Source of the DNA: Linnemannia schmuckeri
Taxonomy: Eukaryota > Mortierellomycota > Mortierellomycetes > Mortierellales > Mortierellaceae
DNA: 64,000 nt
Direction of reading: 5' to 3'
Assembly: GCA_029449235.1 (NCBI GenBank)
Contig: JANATG010000001.1
Coordinates: 248,001-312,000, forward strand
The notes under the pieces are model-generated. The model saw only the letters and a program-made list of their open reading frames with translations, was not told the DNA's origin and ran no database searches. Positions 12,679 to 22,950 of the stretch are shown here, piece after piece. Positions within the stretch are counted from its first letter, which is position 1. Each line of letters opens with the position of its first letter. The position numbers and the translations under genes are program-made.

Positions 12679-13544
12679 CGAGACGTATTCGTTGTTGTTG
12701 TTTTTGCATGAATTTTCGAATCGACTATCTGAATCCAAATTTGGAGCAAAGATAGAGGAACAAGAAAGGTGGAAGCTAAGACCTCTTTTTTCTGGGTTTG
12801 TTGCTGTTTTTGTTGCTGTTCTGTGTGGGTGTGGAAGTAGCAAATGGAGTGACGAGAGAAAGAATGAAGGGGGAATGAGTCGGGTGCGAGAAAGAAATGA
12901 GAATGAATTTCGAGAATGATGTACGTGAATGAAAGAAAGAACAAATGAGACGAGAAAATGGAAGAAGAGAGAAGAGTGAGAGGAAGGAAGAAAAGAAGGA
13001 AGAAATAAACTCTTGCTTTTGTGCTTTAAACGTATTAATGCTCACCTGTGGTGCCCTCATATGAACGCAGTATGTCATTTTTGCGCATAGTATGAAGATG
13101 CAAGGGCAGAACAAAGCCAAACAAAGAGAGTGTCTACCCACTAACATGCATAGCCTTCTTGTTCATGTTTCTCTATCCTTCTATCTCCCTCCCTCCCTTA
13201 TCCGCCTTTTTCATCCTTCTATAGCGACGCACTTATGGCGAGCACCCTCCACAGAAAGGATGTCAACACAGGCATTTGGTGGCGTTAATACAAACTCCGT
13301 CTTGGTCTAACTACATTATCATCCATGCTCAATTCTCTTTCATTTCTCACTCACAAACCCTTTCTTTTTCACATACTCACATCCCCATCCATATTTCATA
13401 ATCCATTTTATTAACAAAAAAAAAAGTAGGACCTTCTACTCGACACGACTAAAATGGAAAGTATATCGGGGATGTTCAAGCCTCCTATTCTAAGCAAGAG
13501 AAGGCGCTTTATCATCCAGCCCAATAATAGGGTGCTCATACATG
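12679..13544. other. Intergenic region, pyrimidine-rich in the minus sense
   Basis: 866 bp between the membrane-protein gene and the frame-broken secreted gene. It is purine-rich on the plus strand at about 12860-13010, hence CT-rich in the sense of the minus-strand gene, which suggests a promoter or 5' leader. No gene is seen. Confidence 0.4.
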
Positions 13545-14254
13545 TTACCGTTGATCGTCAGCGACATTGGATACTCCAGAAAGTATCAATCTTCCTCGTC
13601 GCTGCCAGGAGGAATAGGGGCCAACATCCATTTGCTGAGCCTCAGAACCAGAACTAGAGCCAGAGCCCTCGAGTGCAACAAGCTCATACGACTCTACATC
13701 TGCACTATTTTGTGGATATTCTTTGCTAAAGAGGTTGCTGGAAACACAATATTTGACAGAAATGTACCTTTTCGAATTATTCTCTTGAAGGATCTTGTGC
13801 AGTTTGTTGATGTCGTCGTTGTTGATGTTGAGGATCACCAATAGGAGCAAGGGTCAATACCCAAGCCTGAGTTTGAGAGTCTTTGAGTACCATGTGATAA
13901 GTCTCTCTGGATGCTGTATCTGGAGTATAGACGACAACGACATATTTCCGGGACTCGGCTCCCTAGGGGAAGAGTATGTCTATACTATTGAAACTGCCTT
14001 CACCTTGGACGTTGGACACATTGAAGCGTCGACTGTGTGGCCCTTGATACCGATTTCGCCTGTGCATACGTCGATCTGAGAGGGAGGGAGAGGAGGGCGA
14101 TTGCATGTGATAAAGAGATTCTTGGTGACTCCACTATTGGCGGCATAGAACTGGAGCGCGGAGGGGTCATTGGCGATGGACGAAGCGGTCGAGAGTGGAA
14201 CTAAGATTGACAGGGCCACGGCTGAGAGTGTGAGGAAGGGTCTCTGAACGACAT
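13545..14254 (-). pseudogene. Frame-broken gene for a small secreted protein
   Basis: The minus strand carries protein-like segments that do not join in one frame. After the ATG at 14254 the frame is lost within a few codons. Two bases later the signal-peptide frame is open: RPFLTLSAVALSILVPLS, then TASSIANDPSALQFYAA and a Cys-containing domain ending CPTSK at a GTGAAG donor. A 41-nt intron ending CCCCTAG leads to GAESRKYVVVVYTPDT and QTQAWVLTLAPIG. A one-base shift is then needed to continue into ILNINNDDINKLHKILQ and the end at 13545. The extra GA after ATGTCGTTCA looks like a small duplication. No family is recognised. It may be a decayed gene, or an intact gene with assembly errors or missed tiny introns. 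Confidence 0.4.
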
Positions 14255-14818
14255 CTTCTTGATATGCGTTTGGATGGGATTCAAATAGAAGAGGAAGAAG
14301 AGTTGAATTGCTTTGATTTGGGTCTGTAATGAATCAAATGCAAGGAGATAACGCTGCGAGACCAACGTGTTTTGTGTTACCCTGTTGTTGTTTTTTCATG
14401 CCTATTAAAAGATGGGAGCGTGTAATGAGAGTAGGGGTGAAGGAGATAACGTTTTTTTTATTCATTTAGTCTGTTGGAAGAAAACCACACAATATAAAAT
14501 ATAAAAGAAAAAGGAAGGGGAGCTTTCATACATAAGTTTATTTCGAAAAAGAAGATAAGAGGGAAATAGCAAAGTAAACGGGTGTAAGGCGTATATACAC
14601 AAAATTGGGTTTGTTTATTTCATAGGATGAAAAGATGAGAACCGTCTTCGCCCAACAGCGTTTCCTTCTTATCTTTCGACTCAGCTGTTCGTAGCTCATC
14701 CTCCTCGACTTCCCCTTTCTCGTCCTCCTTGACCTCCTCTTCCTCGTCCCCTGTCTCCACCTCCTCTTTCACTACGCCCACCTTCAGCATTTGCTCCACC
14801 ACTTCGTTCACCTCGATC
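14255..14818. other. Intergenic or 3' region holding an acidic open frame
   Basis: 564 bp. The part at 14620-14818 continues, in another minus-strand frame, the acidic repeat that overlaps the next gene (GDEEEEVKEDEKGEVEE). It may be the displaced C-terminus of that gene. The rest (14255-14619) is AT-rich with no gene seen. Confidence 0.35.
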
Positions 14819-15166
14819 TCACGGAAGCTCTGTTCCCCTTCCCCTTCCCCTTCCCCTACCCCTTCCCCTTCCCCTTCCTCGCCCACCCCTACTACCACCT
14901 CGTCCTCTCTCACTCTCCTCTCCTCCCACATTAATGTTGCTAGGCAGCCGCTCTGCAAATTCCAGATAATTGTCATCACCAGCTTCTTGTGGCGGCAGAG
15001 ATGCGGCAGCAGCAGGAGCGACGGCCTCGACCTCAATCTCGGCTTTGGCCTCGGTTTCAGCGACGGTGTTAGCGTTGGCGGTGGGAGCAGCAGTGGTAGA
15101 TCGGGTGAAGATTGTGAGAATGGCCATGGAGATGGTCACTATCACAGTTGCGTATATGTGTTTCAT
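14819..15166 (-). CDS. Small secreted protein with Ala/Glu-rich region and RG repeat tail
   Basis: Open frame of 115 residues. A signal peptide is clear: MKHIYATVIVTISMAILTIF followed by TRSTTAAP. An Ala/Glu-rich segment and a short ordered-looking stretch (EAGDDNYLEFAERLPSNIN) follow. The C-terminus is an RG repeat from a GGGGAA-type hexanucleotide tract. In a second frame the same tract reads as Gly-Glu and stays open to 14620, with a plausible acidic helical tail (QSFREIEVNEVVEQ). The true product may use that frame if one base has been gained or lost near 14935. The MKH start and leader resemble the repeat proteins at 21, 23.5 and 25 kb. Function is unknown. Confidence 0.5.
   Translation of the reverse strand: MKHIYATVIVTISMAILTIFTRSTTAAPTANANTVAETEAKAEIEVEAVAPAAAASLPPQEAGDDNYLEFAERLPSNINVGGEESERGRGGSRGGRGRGRGRGRGRGRGRGTELP
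14828..14890 (-). repeat. Imperfect GGGGAA hexanucleotide tract
   Basis: CCCCTT repeats on the plus strand (around 14835-14878). They encode RG, GE or GK depending on frame and are a likely site of length change. Confidence 0.7.
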
Positions 15167-15194
15167 GATGGGTTGTGGATTGTTTTATATTTTT

Positions 15195-15236
<42 letters not shown>

Positions 15237-15337
15237 TTTGGATGGAAGAGGTGAGAGAAGAGAAAAGAGGAGTAGGGTTGTGTGAATGATGTTGAATGTT
15301 GTTCCGGGAAGGAACAGGAGGGAATATGGTTGAGGCA

Positions 15338-15345
15338 TATTTATA
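15338..15345 (-). promoter_or_regulatory. TATA box of the secreted A/E-rich protein gene
   Basis: TATAAATA on the minus strand, 172 bp upstream of the ATG at 15166. The only strong TATA in this interval. An A34 run (15200-15233 on plus) lies in the inferred 5' leader. Confidence 0.5.
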
Positions 15346-17369
15346 CCAGAAATTGAACGAAAAAAGTAGAGAATACTGAGGATTATGAGTGCAAAACCAT
15401 GTGGTTCATGTAAAGCTTGGTCCACTCATCTCCTTCCCAATGGAAGGATGGGAAGGAAGAAATGCGATCATCAGGCATTGCATTGGATTCCGAATTCTTT
15501 TTAGGGGTCGGGCATAGGAGAGGTGAGGCATCTTTTTTTTTTATTCGCGTTTTCCCGATCCAGACCTGACCAGGCCTGACTAGACCCCGACCAAAAGAAA
15601 ATTCTAATCGCGAATAAAATTTAACGTGCCGACAGTTTGCCGCGTTAACTTAGGACACGCGCAGAGTGTTTGTATATGATATGCTCGACACCTTTCCTTT
15701 TATGCATTGTGAGCAGTTCGACGAGAACACCAATACTATCGCATATTACCACGCATGGCATTTTATATCATGCGAGTTTCCTTTGGTGTTCGTTTGTGTT
15801 TTATATTATGTGTGTATGTATGCATGTAAGAGTTGTAGCTGAGAATGATGTTATTTTTTGTGAAGGAAAGCTTTTGGGAAACGAGGAGTATTTATTGAGA
15901 CCATATTCAGGTCACAGAAGCAATGTTGATAGAACTAACAAAACTTAGGGGAAGGAAGATGAACGATAAGAGTTTAAGATGGCGCTTTGTGAAGCCGGGA
16001 GAGGAAAGAGGAGGGGAAGGATTAAGACAGATTTGGTCTGACATCCAACGACAAGTTACTGCGACTGAGGGGAAGAGAACTTGTTTCGCAAGGAGAGGGA
16101 CAACATTTGGTTCCCTCAAAAATAACTCCATCTCTGTTTGTGTTTTTCTGAACGAGGCTTCCAAAGGGTGTGAGGCAGGAGGAAGGATAGGAAGGAAGAG
16201 GAGTGTGTTTGCGATCAGGAAGCAACTCTTTATTTTGCTGTTGTACTTCTTATGAGCAAAACAAACCTGATGGAGAGTGAGAGATATAGATAATGATGTG
16301 GAATAGCTCTCAAGTACAAAGAGCCAGCTGCAGAACTCTACCACCACCACGTCCATTGATACCCTCTCAACTACAGCCACCATACGGAATCTACAAGATA
16401 TACTGTACACATGGGACAACGTCGCCAGCAAGAAGAAGAACAATATGTCACTTTGTACCAATGTGCGAACAACGACGTCGGACTTTGGTACCATCTTCAT
16501 TTCACTTTATTTCTCTTCGCTCTGTAGCTCCTTTTTTTTTCTTGTATCTCGTTTCGGATCTAGAAAGGTGACACAAATCTAAACCACGAGAGAGACACAG
16601 AGCGAGAAAGAGAGAGAGAATGGTGTACAAAAACGAAACAAAGGCATATACAAAGAAGCGATGTCGCCTGTTTGAGCTTATACCGTTTCCCTAATATGGA
16701 CTCCACTCCCTTTCTCATTTCTTTTCTCTCTCTCTCTCTCTCTCTCTCGTTCTCTCACCCTCTCTCTCTCTTTTCATGTGCTCATTATTGTCATACATAA
16801 CAAGAATAAAAACCACTATTCCCACGGACAATTGAACCGTCATCGGCAGGGAGTGCGATAGTCTCTTTCGCATTTCAACTTTTATCTTCTCAAAGTCATC
16901 TATCCAAGCTAAAGTATAAAATAGGAAAAAACAACTCCTTCCATCCTTACCTCATGGCTCTTTCACTGCCTCGGTATGCCTTGTGTCTTTCTCTCTCTTT
17001 CTTGAAACGTCCAGAAGACATGTTCCATGCATGTCACGGAACTATTGTACAAAAACAGGCACTTCCCTTCTCATCCTCTCCTAACCACACCTCACCTTTA
17101 CCCCCTCGCTACTTCCCCGGGTAGAGCGCAATTGAGGCCGACAACAAAAAAAATGGGGGGTTAGGGAGCGGTGTTTGTAACCATGTTTCTGGTTTCAGTC
17201 TCTCTTCCTCCATGACTAATTTTTCCCTTTTTGTCATCCGTTTCTTGGATTGTTGATTCGATATATCCCCTTCCTTCCCTGGTTTTTGCACTGCCATCCG
17301 TTCCTCAGTTTCTTCAAGCCGAATAATGAAGCGAGCATTTTTTATGGGGCGTAACTTGAGGTTCGGAAG

Positions 17370-17401
<32 letters not shown>

Positions 17402-18300
17402 ACAACAAACAAAGCGAAGACGACAATGGATTGGAGGATAACATATCAAGTCATGATCAACATCATCACTACTATTACCGTCATACATGCGTGCTCCACA
17501 AACCTAAACAAACAACGGAAAATATCCGTCCCTTCCCCGTCTATTCATCTCTTTTTTTCTTTTTTTTTGTTGAGCGCGGTTGTTGCTAGTTCATTCAGTT
17601 AATGCTTGCCTGTGATTGGCCAATAGCCCAACAGATAATTGAACATAACTTTTCACACTCACACGGATCAGAATCAAATCGAATCCCACGCCCCGCAAAA
17701 TACATCCAAACCCCTGACTGACTGAGAACTGAATCAGAAATCAAAAAAAATCAACATCATTACCCAATGGGGCAATGGAAAAAAAGAAGCCCAAGAAGTA
17801 TCTCTTTTCCGGTACTGCAGTCCACTACAGCGCAACACGGCGTGTTTACAAGGGTTTTTTTAGGTCGACAAAAAAAAAAGATCATCAATGCCCATGGGGT
17901 AGAACCTTAAAAAATATCTCCCTTGGTTAGAGTAAACTTTCTTTATTATCTCTCTCTCACTCCCCCCTCCATTCTTCATCTGCGCATCCTCTTTCTATTC
18001 CGCTCACACCCTACTTCTCTCCGTGGGCGTTGGTTGGGTATGATGTATGATGGGTTGTGTATGAGCGAAGAGAATAAACTAAACCGAACCATCGAAAAAG
18101 AAAAGAAGGGACCTAGTGTTGTGTTGTGATGTTGTGTTGTTGTGTTGTGTCACATTAGATAACGATCAGGACTAACAGCCAACGGCAATGCTTTCCATCC
18201 CTCTTGCCTCGCAAAATAGTCTATCTCGAAACCTTCTGTTCGAGAGAGGAGGAACGACTCTCTCTGTCTCTCTCATCCTTTGCTGGTTTTTTTTTTTTAG
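15346..18300. other. Gene-poor region upstream of the beta-hexosaminidase
   Basis: About 3 kb with no gene I can name. It holds an inverted repeat TTATTCGCG (15541-15549) / CGCGAATAA (15609-15617), a TC dinucleotide tract near 16725-16750 and an A30 run at 17370-17399. A plus-strand frame is open from 16307 to 16582 with protein-like composition but no usable start; it is reported under findings. Confidence 0.5.
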
Positions 18301-18309
18301 TATAAAAAG
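18301..18309 (+). promoter_or_regulatory. TATA box of the beta-N-acetylhexosaminidase gene
   Basis: TATAAAAAG, 117 bp upstream of the ATG at 18426 and followed by a CT-rich leader. It is the best core promoter match in the window. Confidence 0.7.
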
Positions 18310-18425
18310 GGCGAGTCCGTTGCGAGTCCAATTCCAGTTCATCCCCACTCTTCTTTTTCCTTTTTCACTATTTCTGTCCTTTCACTTTTCTCCTTCATTT
18401 TCGTTTTTTTAATCTTTCATACCAC

Positions 18426-20426
18426 ATGCTTTCATTGTCGCTCTGCGTGGCAGCAGCAGTTGCCCTGACAACCGTCACAGCCCAGGCGCCCTCGGCCCTG
18501 GCCTCTTCCCTTCCAACCCAAAAGATCCAAGGCATCCCCGCCGTCAACCCCGTTAAGCAGCCCTGGATCTGGCCCCTCCCCCAGAACTGGGAGCGTGGCT
18601 CCAACACAGTCAAGGTATCCAAGAACATCCGTTTCGAGGGCAAAGGAGCCCGCCAGCCCATCGTCTCCAAGGCCATCAAGCGCTACGAGGACCTCATGTT
18701 CAAGAAGGAGGATTATCCCATGATCCCCTACAACTGGTCCACCACTGACACCAAGCCCTCCCGCTCGACTCTGAACACGGTTGTCATTGACATCAAGACC
18801 AACGACGACCATCTCGACATGGATACCGATGAGAGCTATACTTTGACGGTCCCTGTCAGTGGTAAAGCTGTTCTCCAGGCTGAAACTGTCTACGGTGCCC
18901 TCCATGGACTTGAGACCCTCTCGCAGCTTGTTCAATACTACCCTGAGCGCAAGTCCTACTATGTCCCCAATGCTCCCTGGAAGATCTCCGATTTCCCCAA
19001 ATACAAGCACCGTGGTATCTTGCTCGATACTTCCCGTCATTACTACACCGTTCAGGAGATCGAGAAGTTGCTCGACAGTAAGTTTCACCCTTTTGCTGTC
19101 TCTGCGACCCCCCTTTTCCCTCCTCAATTCAGAGGCATGCACCATGGCTGACATCAAAGATCAATATTTTTGATTGTGTAACTCACCATCCTGTATCCTT
19201 CCTACTCCTCTTCCGTTTCCATTTTTCTGCTAATAGCCCTGTCATGGAACAAGTTGAACGTCTTCCATTGGCACATGCTCGACTCGACCTCGTTCCCTTA
19301 CGTCTCCAAGAAGTATCCCGAGCTCGCAGCTCATGGTGCCTACACTCCCCGCCACGTCTACACCGCCAAGGATATCAAGCACATTGTCCAGTTTGCCAAG
19401 GAGCGCGGTGTCCGTGTCATTCCCGAGATGGAGGCTCCCGGTCACTCCACTGCCTGGGGATATGGTAAGATAATGCGTTCAACTCCGCCACATCTAAATC
19501 GCTGTGTGTAAAAAAGAATTTAAAATTCTAAGTAAAATATTGTCCTTCATCTTCCTTGTGCTGTAGGTATCCCCGAGATCGCTTCATGCCTCAACACCCA
19601 GCCCTACTTTGGCTACACGGTCCAGCCCCCAGCAGGTCAGCTCAACATTGCCCACCCCAAGACCAAGGAGGTCGTCTACGGTCTGATTGACGAGTGGGCC
19701 GAGCTCTTCCCCGACTCGTTCTTCCACGCCGCTGGAGACGAGGTCGTCATGAAGTGCTGGGAGAACGACACCTACATTACCAACCACCTCCAAAACACCA
19801 ATCAGACCCTCATGCAGCTCTTTGAGAAGTTTGTCCTCGACATGGAAGACCACGTCCGCCAAAAGAACAAGACAGTCATGGTCTGGCAGGAGATGTTGCT
19901 CGAATATCACTTCAACCTACCGAAGGATACCGTCATCCAGGTCTGGATCGGATCCGAGGGTGTCAAGGAGGTCACCTCCAAGGGTTACAAGACCATCGTT
20001 TCTGCTCAGAACTTTTGGTACCTCGATCTCGGCTTCGGTCGCCCACGCTCAAACCCTTACCCCGAGGTTCAGGGCGCTGGATTTAACCACTGGAACCGCG
20101 TCTACTCGTATGACATGCGCGCCAACCTGACCAAGGCAGAGGCCGATCTCATTCTCGGTGCCGAGGCAACCATGTGGGGCGAGCTTGCGGATCCCAACAA
20201 TGTCGAGGACCGTCTCTGGCCCCGTGCTGCTGCTTTTGCGGAGCGTCTTTGGTCCGGATATGAGACCCCCAAGGGTGAGGAGTTGATTAGTGCCGATGCC
20301 ATTTTGCGTCTTTTGCCGTGGCGCGAGCGGTTGGTTCTTCGTGGTGTCCGTGCCGGACCCCTGAACCAGGGCTTCTGTACTCGCAACCCTCTGGATTGCT
20401 TCCAGCCTCCTAACCCTGCCAAGTAG
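18426..20426 (+). CDS. Secreted beta-N-acetylhexosaminidase, glycoside hydrolase family 20
   Basis: Removes terminal N-acetylhexosamine from chitooligosaccharides and glycans, in the final step of chitin breakdown or in wall remodelling. Exons 18426-19077, 19237-19464 and 19567-20426 give 579 residues, usual for fungal GH20. Signal peptide: MLSLSLCVAAAVALTTVTAQ. The N-terminal GH20b-like domain covers roughly residues 40-190. The TIM barrel starts at KHRGILLDTSRHYY, followed by WNKLNVFHWHMLDSTSFP, VRVIPEMEAPGHSTAWG and the catalytic HAAGDEV, with Asp351 and Glu352 as the Asp-Glu pair. Later barrel motifs are VMVWQEML, VQVWIG and WGELADPNNVEDRLWPRAAAFAERLW. Several N-x-S/T sites are present. 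All expected key residues are intact, so it should be active. The gene sits among short secreted proteins. Confidence 0.96.
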
Positions 20427-20794
20427 AATATCCAATTCTCTCTCTCTCCCTCTATTTATTCCGCCTAACCATCCCATACGCATCCTCCGTTTTGTATACA
20501 CCACTCTCTATACCTATGTAATTAAATCCTTCAAAATAAAAATTCGTTGTTGAATCAAGCCCCTTTTCCTTTTCTCAATCCAGGTTCGAACTGGTCATGG
20601 TGCGTGTTTGTTGATATTTACTGGATGAACCTCCCCTCCTCCTCGGCTGAAGAAAATGTGAGAAAGAAGAAGCGAGAGACAGAAAAAGAAAAAGTGAATA
20701 ACCCAAACATATCAGCAATTGCCTACTTGCAAAAGTAAAAATTACACTACTATATCCACATTGTCAACTCCCTTAGCGTTTGCTGCTCCTCAAC
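20427..20794. other. 3' flank of the hexosaminidase gene
   Basis: 368 bp between convergent genes. AATAAA at 20535-20540, about 110 bp past the stop codon, is a possible polyadenylation signal for the hexosaminidase. Nothing else is seen. Confidence 0.45.
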
Positions 20795-21097
20795 TTAGGC
20801 TCTTCTAGAGACCTCAATTGGCATCTCCATTAATACCCTCACCAAGGCCACCACTGACGCTTCCACTAATACCTTCACTGGCACCTCCACTGGCACTTCC
20901 ACTATACCTCCACTAGCGCCTCCACTGGCGCTTCTATTGACGCCTCCACTGGCGCCCCCATCATTGCCTTGTTGAGGTATGGGTAAAGGAGCAACCTGGG
21001 CAATGTGTGTGGTGTTCTTGGTAACAGGCGCGGCTAGGAGGTCTAGGAGAACGGTTACTAATAGAGTGGTCAATGTTTTAGCGGATGTATGCTTCAT
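20795..21097 (-). CDS. Secreted Gly/Ser repeat protein, family member 1 (frame-shifted copy)
   Basis: 100 residues. The start MKHTSAKTLTTLLVTVLLDL matches the leaders at 23.6 and 25.3 kb, and the processed N-terminus again has APLP followed by a Gln-rich step. The repeat begins in the family frame (GGASGGVNRSASGGASGG) and then switches to a Val/Glu/Pro frame (VEVPVEVPVKVLVE) that ends at 20795. Adding one base in the GGTATAGTGG context would restore the Ser/Gly repeat for about 33 more codons. So this copy has either lost one base or uses a second frame. Function is unknown; it is predicted to be secreted. It is convergent with the hexosaminidase gene. Confidence 0.5.
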   Translation of the reverse strand: MKHTSAKTLTTLLVTVLLDLLAAPVTKNTTHIAQVAPLPIPQQGNDGGASGGVNRSASGGASGGIVEVPVEVPVKVLVEASVVALVRVLMEMPIEVSRRA

Positions 21098-22462
21098 TGT
21101 TCTGTGTGTGTCTATGTAGTTGTTTATGCGTTGTTGCTGGTGGGCAGACCCCTTTTTTTGTCTGTAAAAATAGCTTCTGGGAGGTAAGACTCAAAAAAAA
21201 AAATGGCGAAGGACTGGATGGAGAAGCTAGATCGAAGGGGGGCGGGAAGGCCGATGGCACTGATACGGTGATGGGAGTGACAAGGTGCGAAAAAGGGGAG
21301 GTGACTCAGGGGAGACTAAAATAGGATGTGGTCTGGGATCTAGGGCAGAATGGCATGAAAGTTTGGTTGCTTTCACTGCTTTTAAAGGGGAGAGAGAAAG
21401 GAGGGAAGTTTCTTCAAAGGGAAGGAGACAGTCTTGCGCTACGTTGCCTGCCGTAATAGCTGTTATGATAGAAGAAGGAAAAAGCGAGTAAAAGGCAGTG
21501 AGATGGAGAGTGAATGTGTATTTGCATCAGCGATCCCATTGTTGACGCGTCGCGAGAGGCCGAAACAAAAGTCGCGATGCGACATGTAAAAATCTAGGAT
21601 TTCCTTTGGATGTGAAAGACGCTGCAAAGAAGTTGAAAAAAAAGGTAGCCGTTACCAAGATGGCATGAGAGAGTGGGGTCTATGGTATGTTAAAAAAACT
21701 TCCTTTCTTTCCCTTGGAACGGTAATAGGTCATGCAATTTCGCGCTGGTGGCATCTCTCCCGTATCAGATACCCCTTGTACTCTTGTTGCCTGCTCAAGC
21801 CCGCTCCCCATCCACGTCTCTCTCTTTCTCTCTCTTTCTATCTCTCCCTCCCTTCTTTCCCTCATGTCTTTCCTCCTGGGATTTTGTTAAACCATCACCC
21901 CCTCACTCCACACAAGATGTTCACTCCGGAAGGTGCACAAGCGAGAAAGAAAAAAAAGATGCAAGCTATGGGGCCTTCCCCTGACTTCTTTCTGATCTTC
22001 CTAACATTGAATGGTTAGCACACGACCTTCGACGCCCTAATGGACATGATAGTGGTGTTTCCACCCCTTGCATCTTTTTTTACCGGAAGGTTTGTCCCTT
22101 TTGTCCTGGTTTTTTTTGAATGACGTTCGCCGTGGTCTTATCCCCCACCCTCTTTGGTTTCCCTCCCCTTTTATTGCCAAGTCCGGACTCGATTGGCCTC
22201 TCTTAAAGAATTCCTATGAATGTGTTCGCATTTTTGCTGGCAGGAACGAAAAAAAAAAACACAAAGAATCCATCCGATTCACATCCAGACGAAAAACCAC
22301 GTTCGTCCTCTCTCTATCCCCCAAACAGGTACGCGCACATGCGCACATACATGCATACACATACAGATTCTGAAAAACACATTCACCTACACTCGTAATA
22401 ATGCCTTTTACCTTCCCACAAAGATAAATAAAATAAAGTCCACACTCACCACCACAACAACG
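21098..22462. other. Intergenic region with CGCG-rich segment
   Basis: 1.36 kb between the minus-strand repeat protein and the plus-strand small secreted peptide. It includes GACGCGTCGCGAG near 21545 and GTCGCGATGCGAC near 21570, similar in type to CGCG motifs upstream of the duplicated repeat genes. TC-rich tract near 21810-21860. No gene is called. Confidence 0.4.
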
Positions 22463-22729
22463 ATGATGATGACCCTGTCGCTTGTCGCCATCCTCGCCCT
22501 CGCCCTCGCGCTCCTTGTTACCATCCCTAACGGATCTAACCGAGCCATACCTCTTCCCGTAGACTTGAGAAAGGTCTTTGAGGACCTGAGAAAGATCCTT
22601 AAGAACGCAGGCACCGCTTTTGACGCGGCCGCTGAGGATGCAAGCGGGGTGACCATGGACGCAGTCGTGACCAAGAAAGATAACCCTCCAAGTCATCATT
22701 GGTTGAGGACGGTGGAGTGTGAAATATAG
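22463..22729 (+). CDS. Small secreted peptide, unrecognised
   Basis: Intronless frame of 88 residues. A signal peptide is evident: MMMTLSLVAILALALALLVT, then IPNGSNRAIPLP. The mature part has an amphipathic stretch (DLRKVFEDLRKILKNAGTAF), an Ala/Asp-rich turn and a polar tail with one cysteine near the end (TVECEI). Three ATG codons in a row start at 22463; any may be used. No family is recognised. Position between the repeat proteins suggests it belongs to the same secreted gene island. Confidence is limited by the short length. Confidence 0.5.
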   Translation: MMMTLSLVAILALALALLVTIPNGSNRAIPLPVDLRKVFEDLRKILKNAGTAFDAAAEDASGVTMDAVVTKKDNPPSHHWLRTVECEI

Positions 22730-22950
22730 GGAAAGGATGTGCTGTTGTTGTTGTGTTATGTTTGTGGATATTTTATTATATTAAAAACAAATCTCGGCTA
22801 AAAAAAACATGAGCAAGAGATAGAGAGATAGCGTGTGTGTGAATGAGATAAAGGAGAGAATGAGAATAACTTAGTAACTTAACGAATCAGTAAGCCTGAC
22901 TGCAAAAGAATGCTACTGTACATCCGCACCATCAATTCATCTGGCCTTTT

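Noticed and set aside
20575..20600. GGTTCGAAC resembling a tRNA B box
   Set aside because: No A box or cloverleaf-compatible sequence precedes it.
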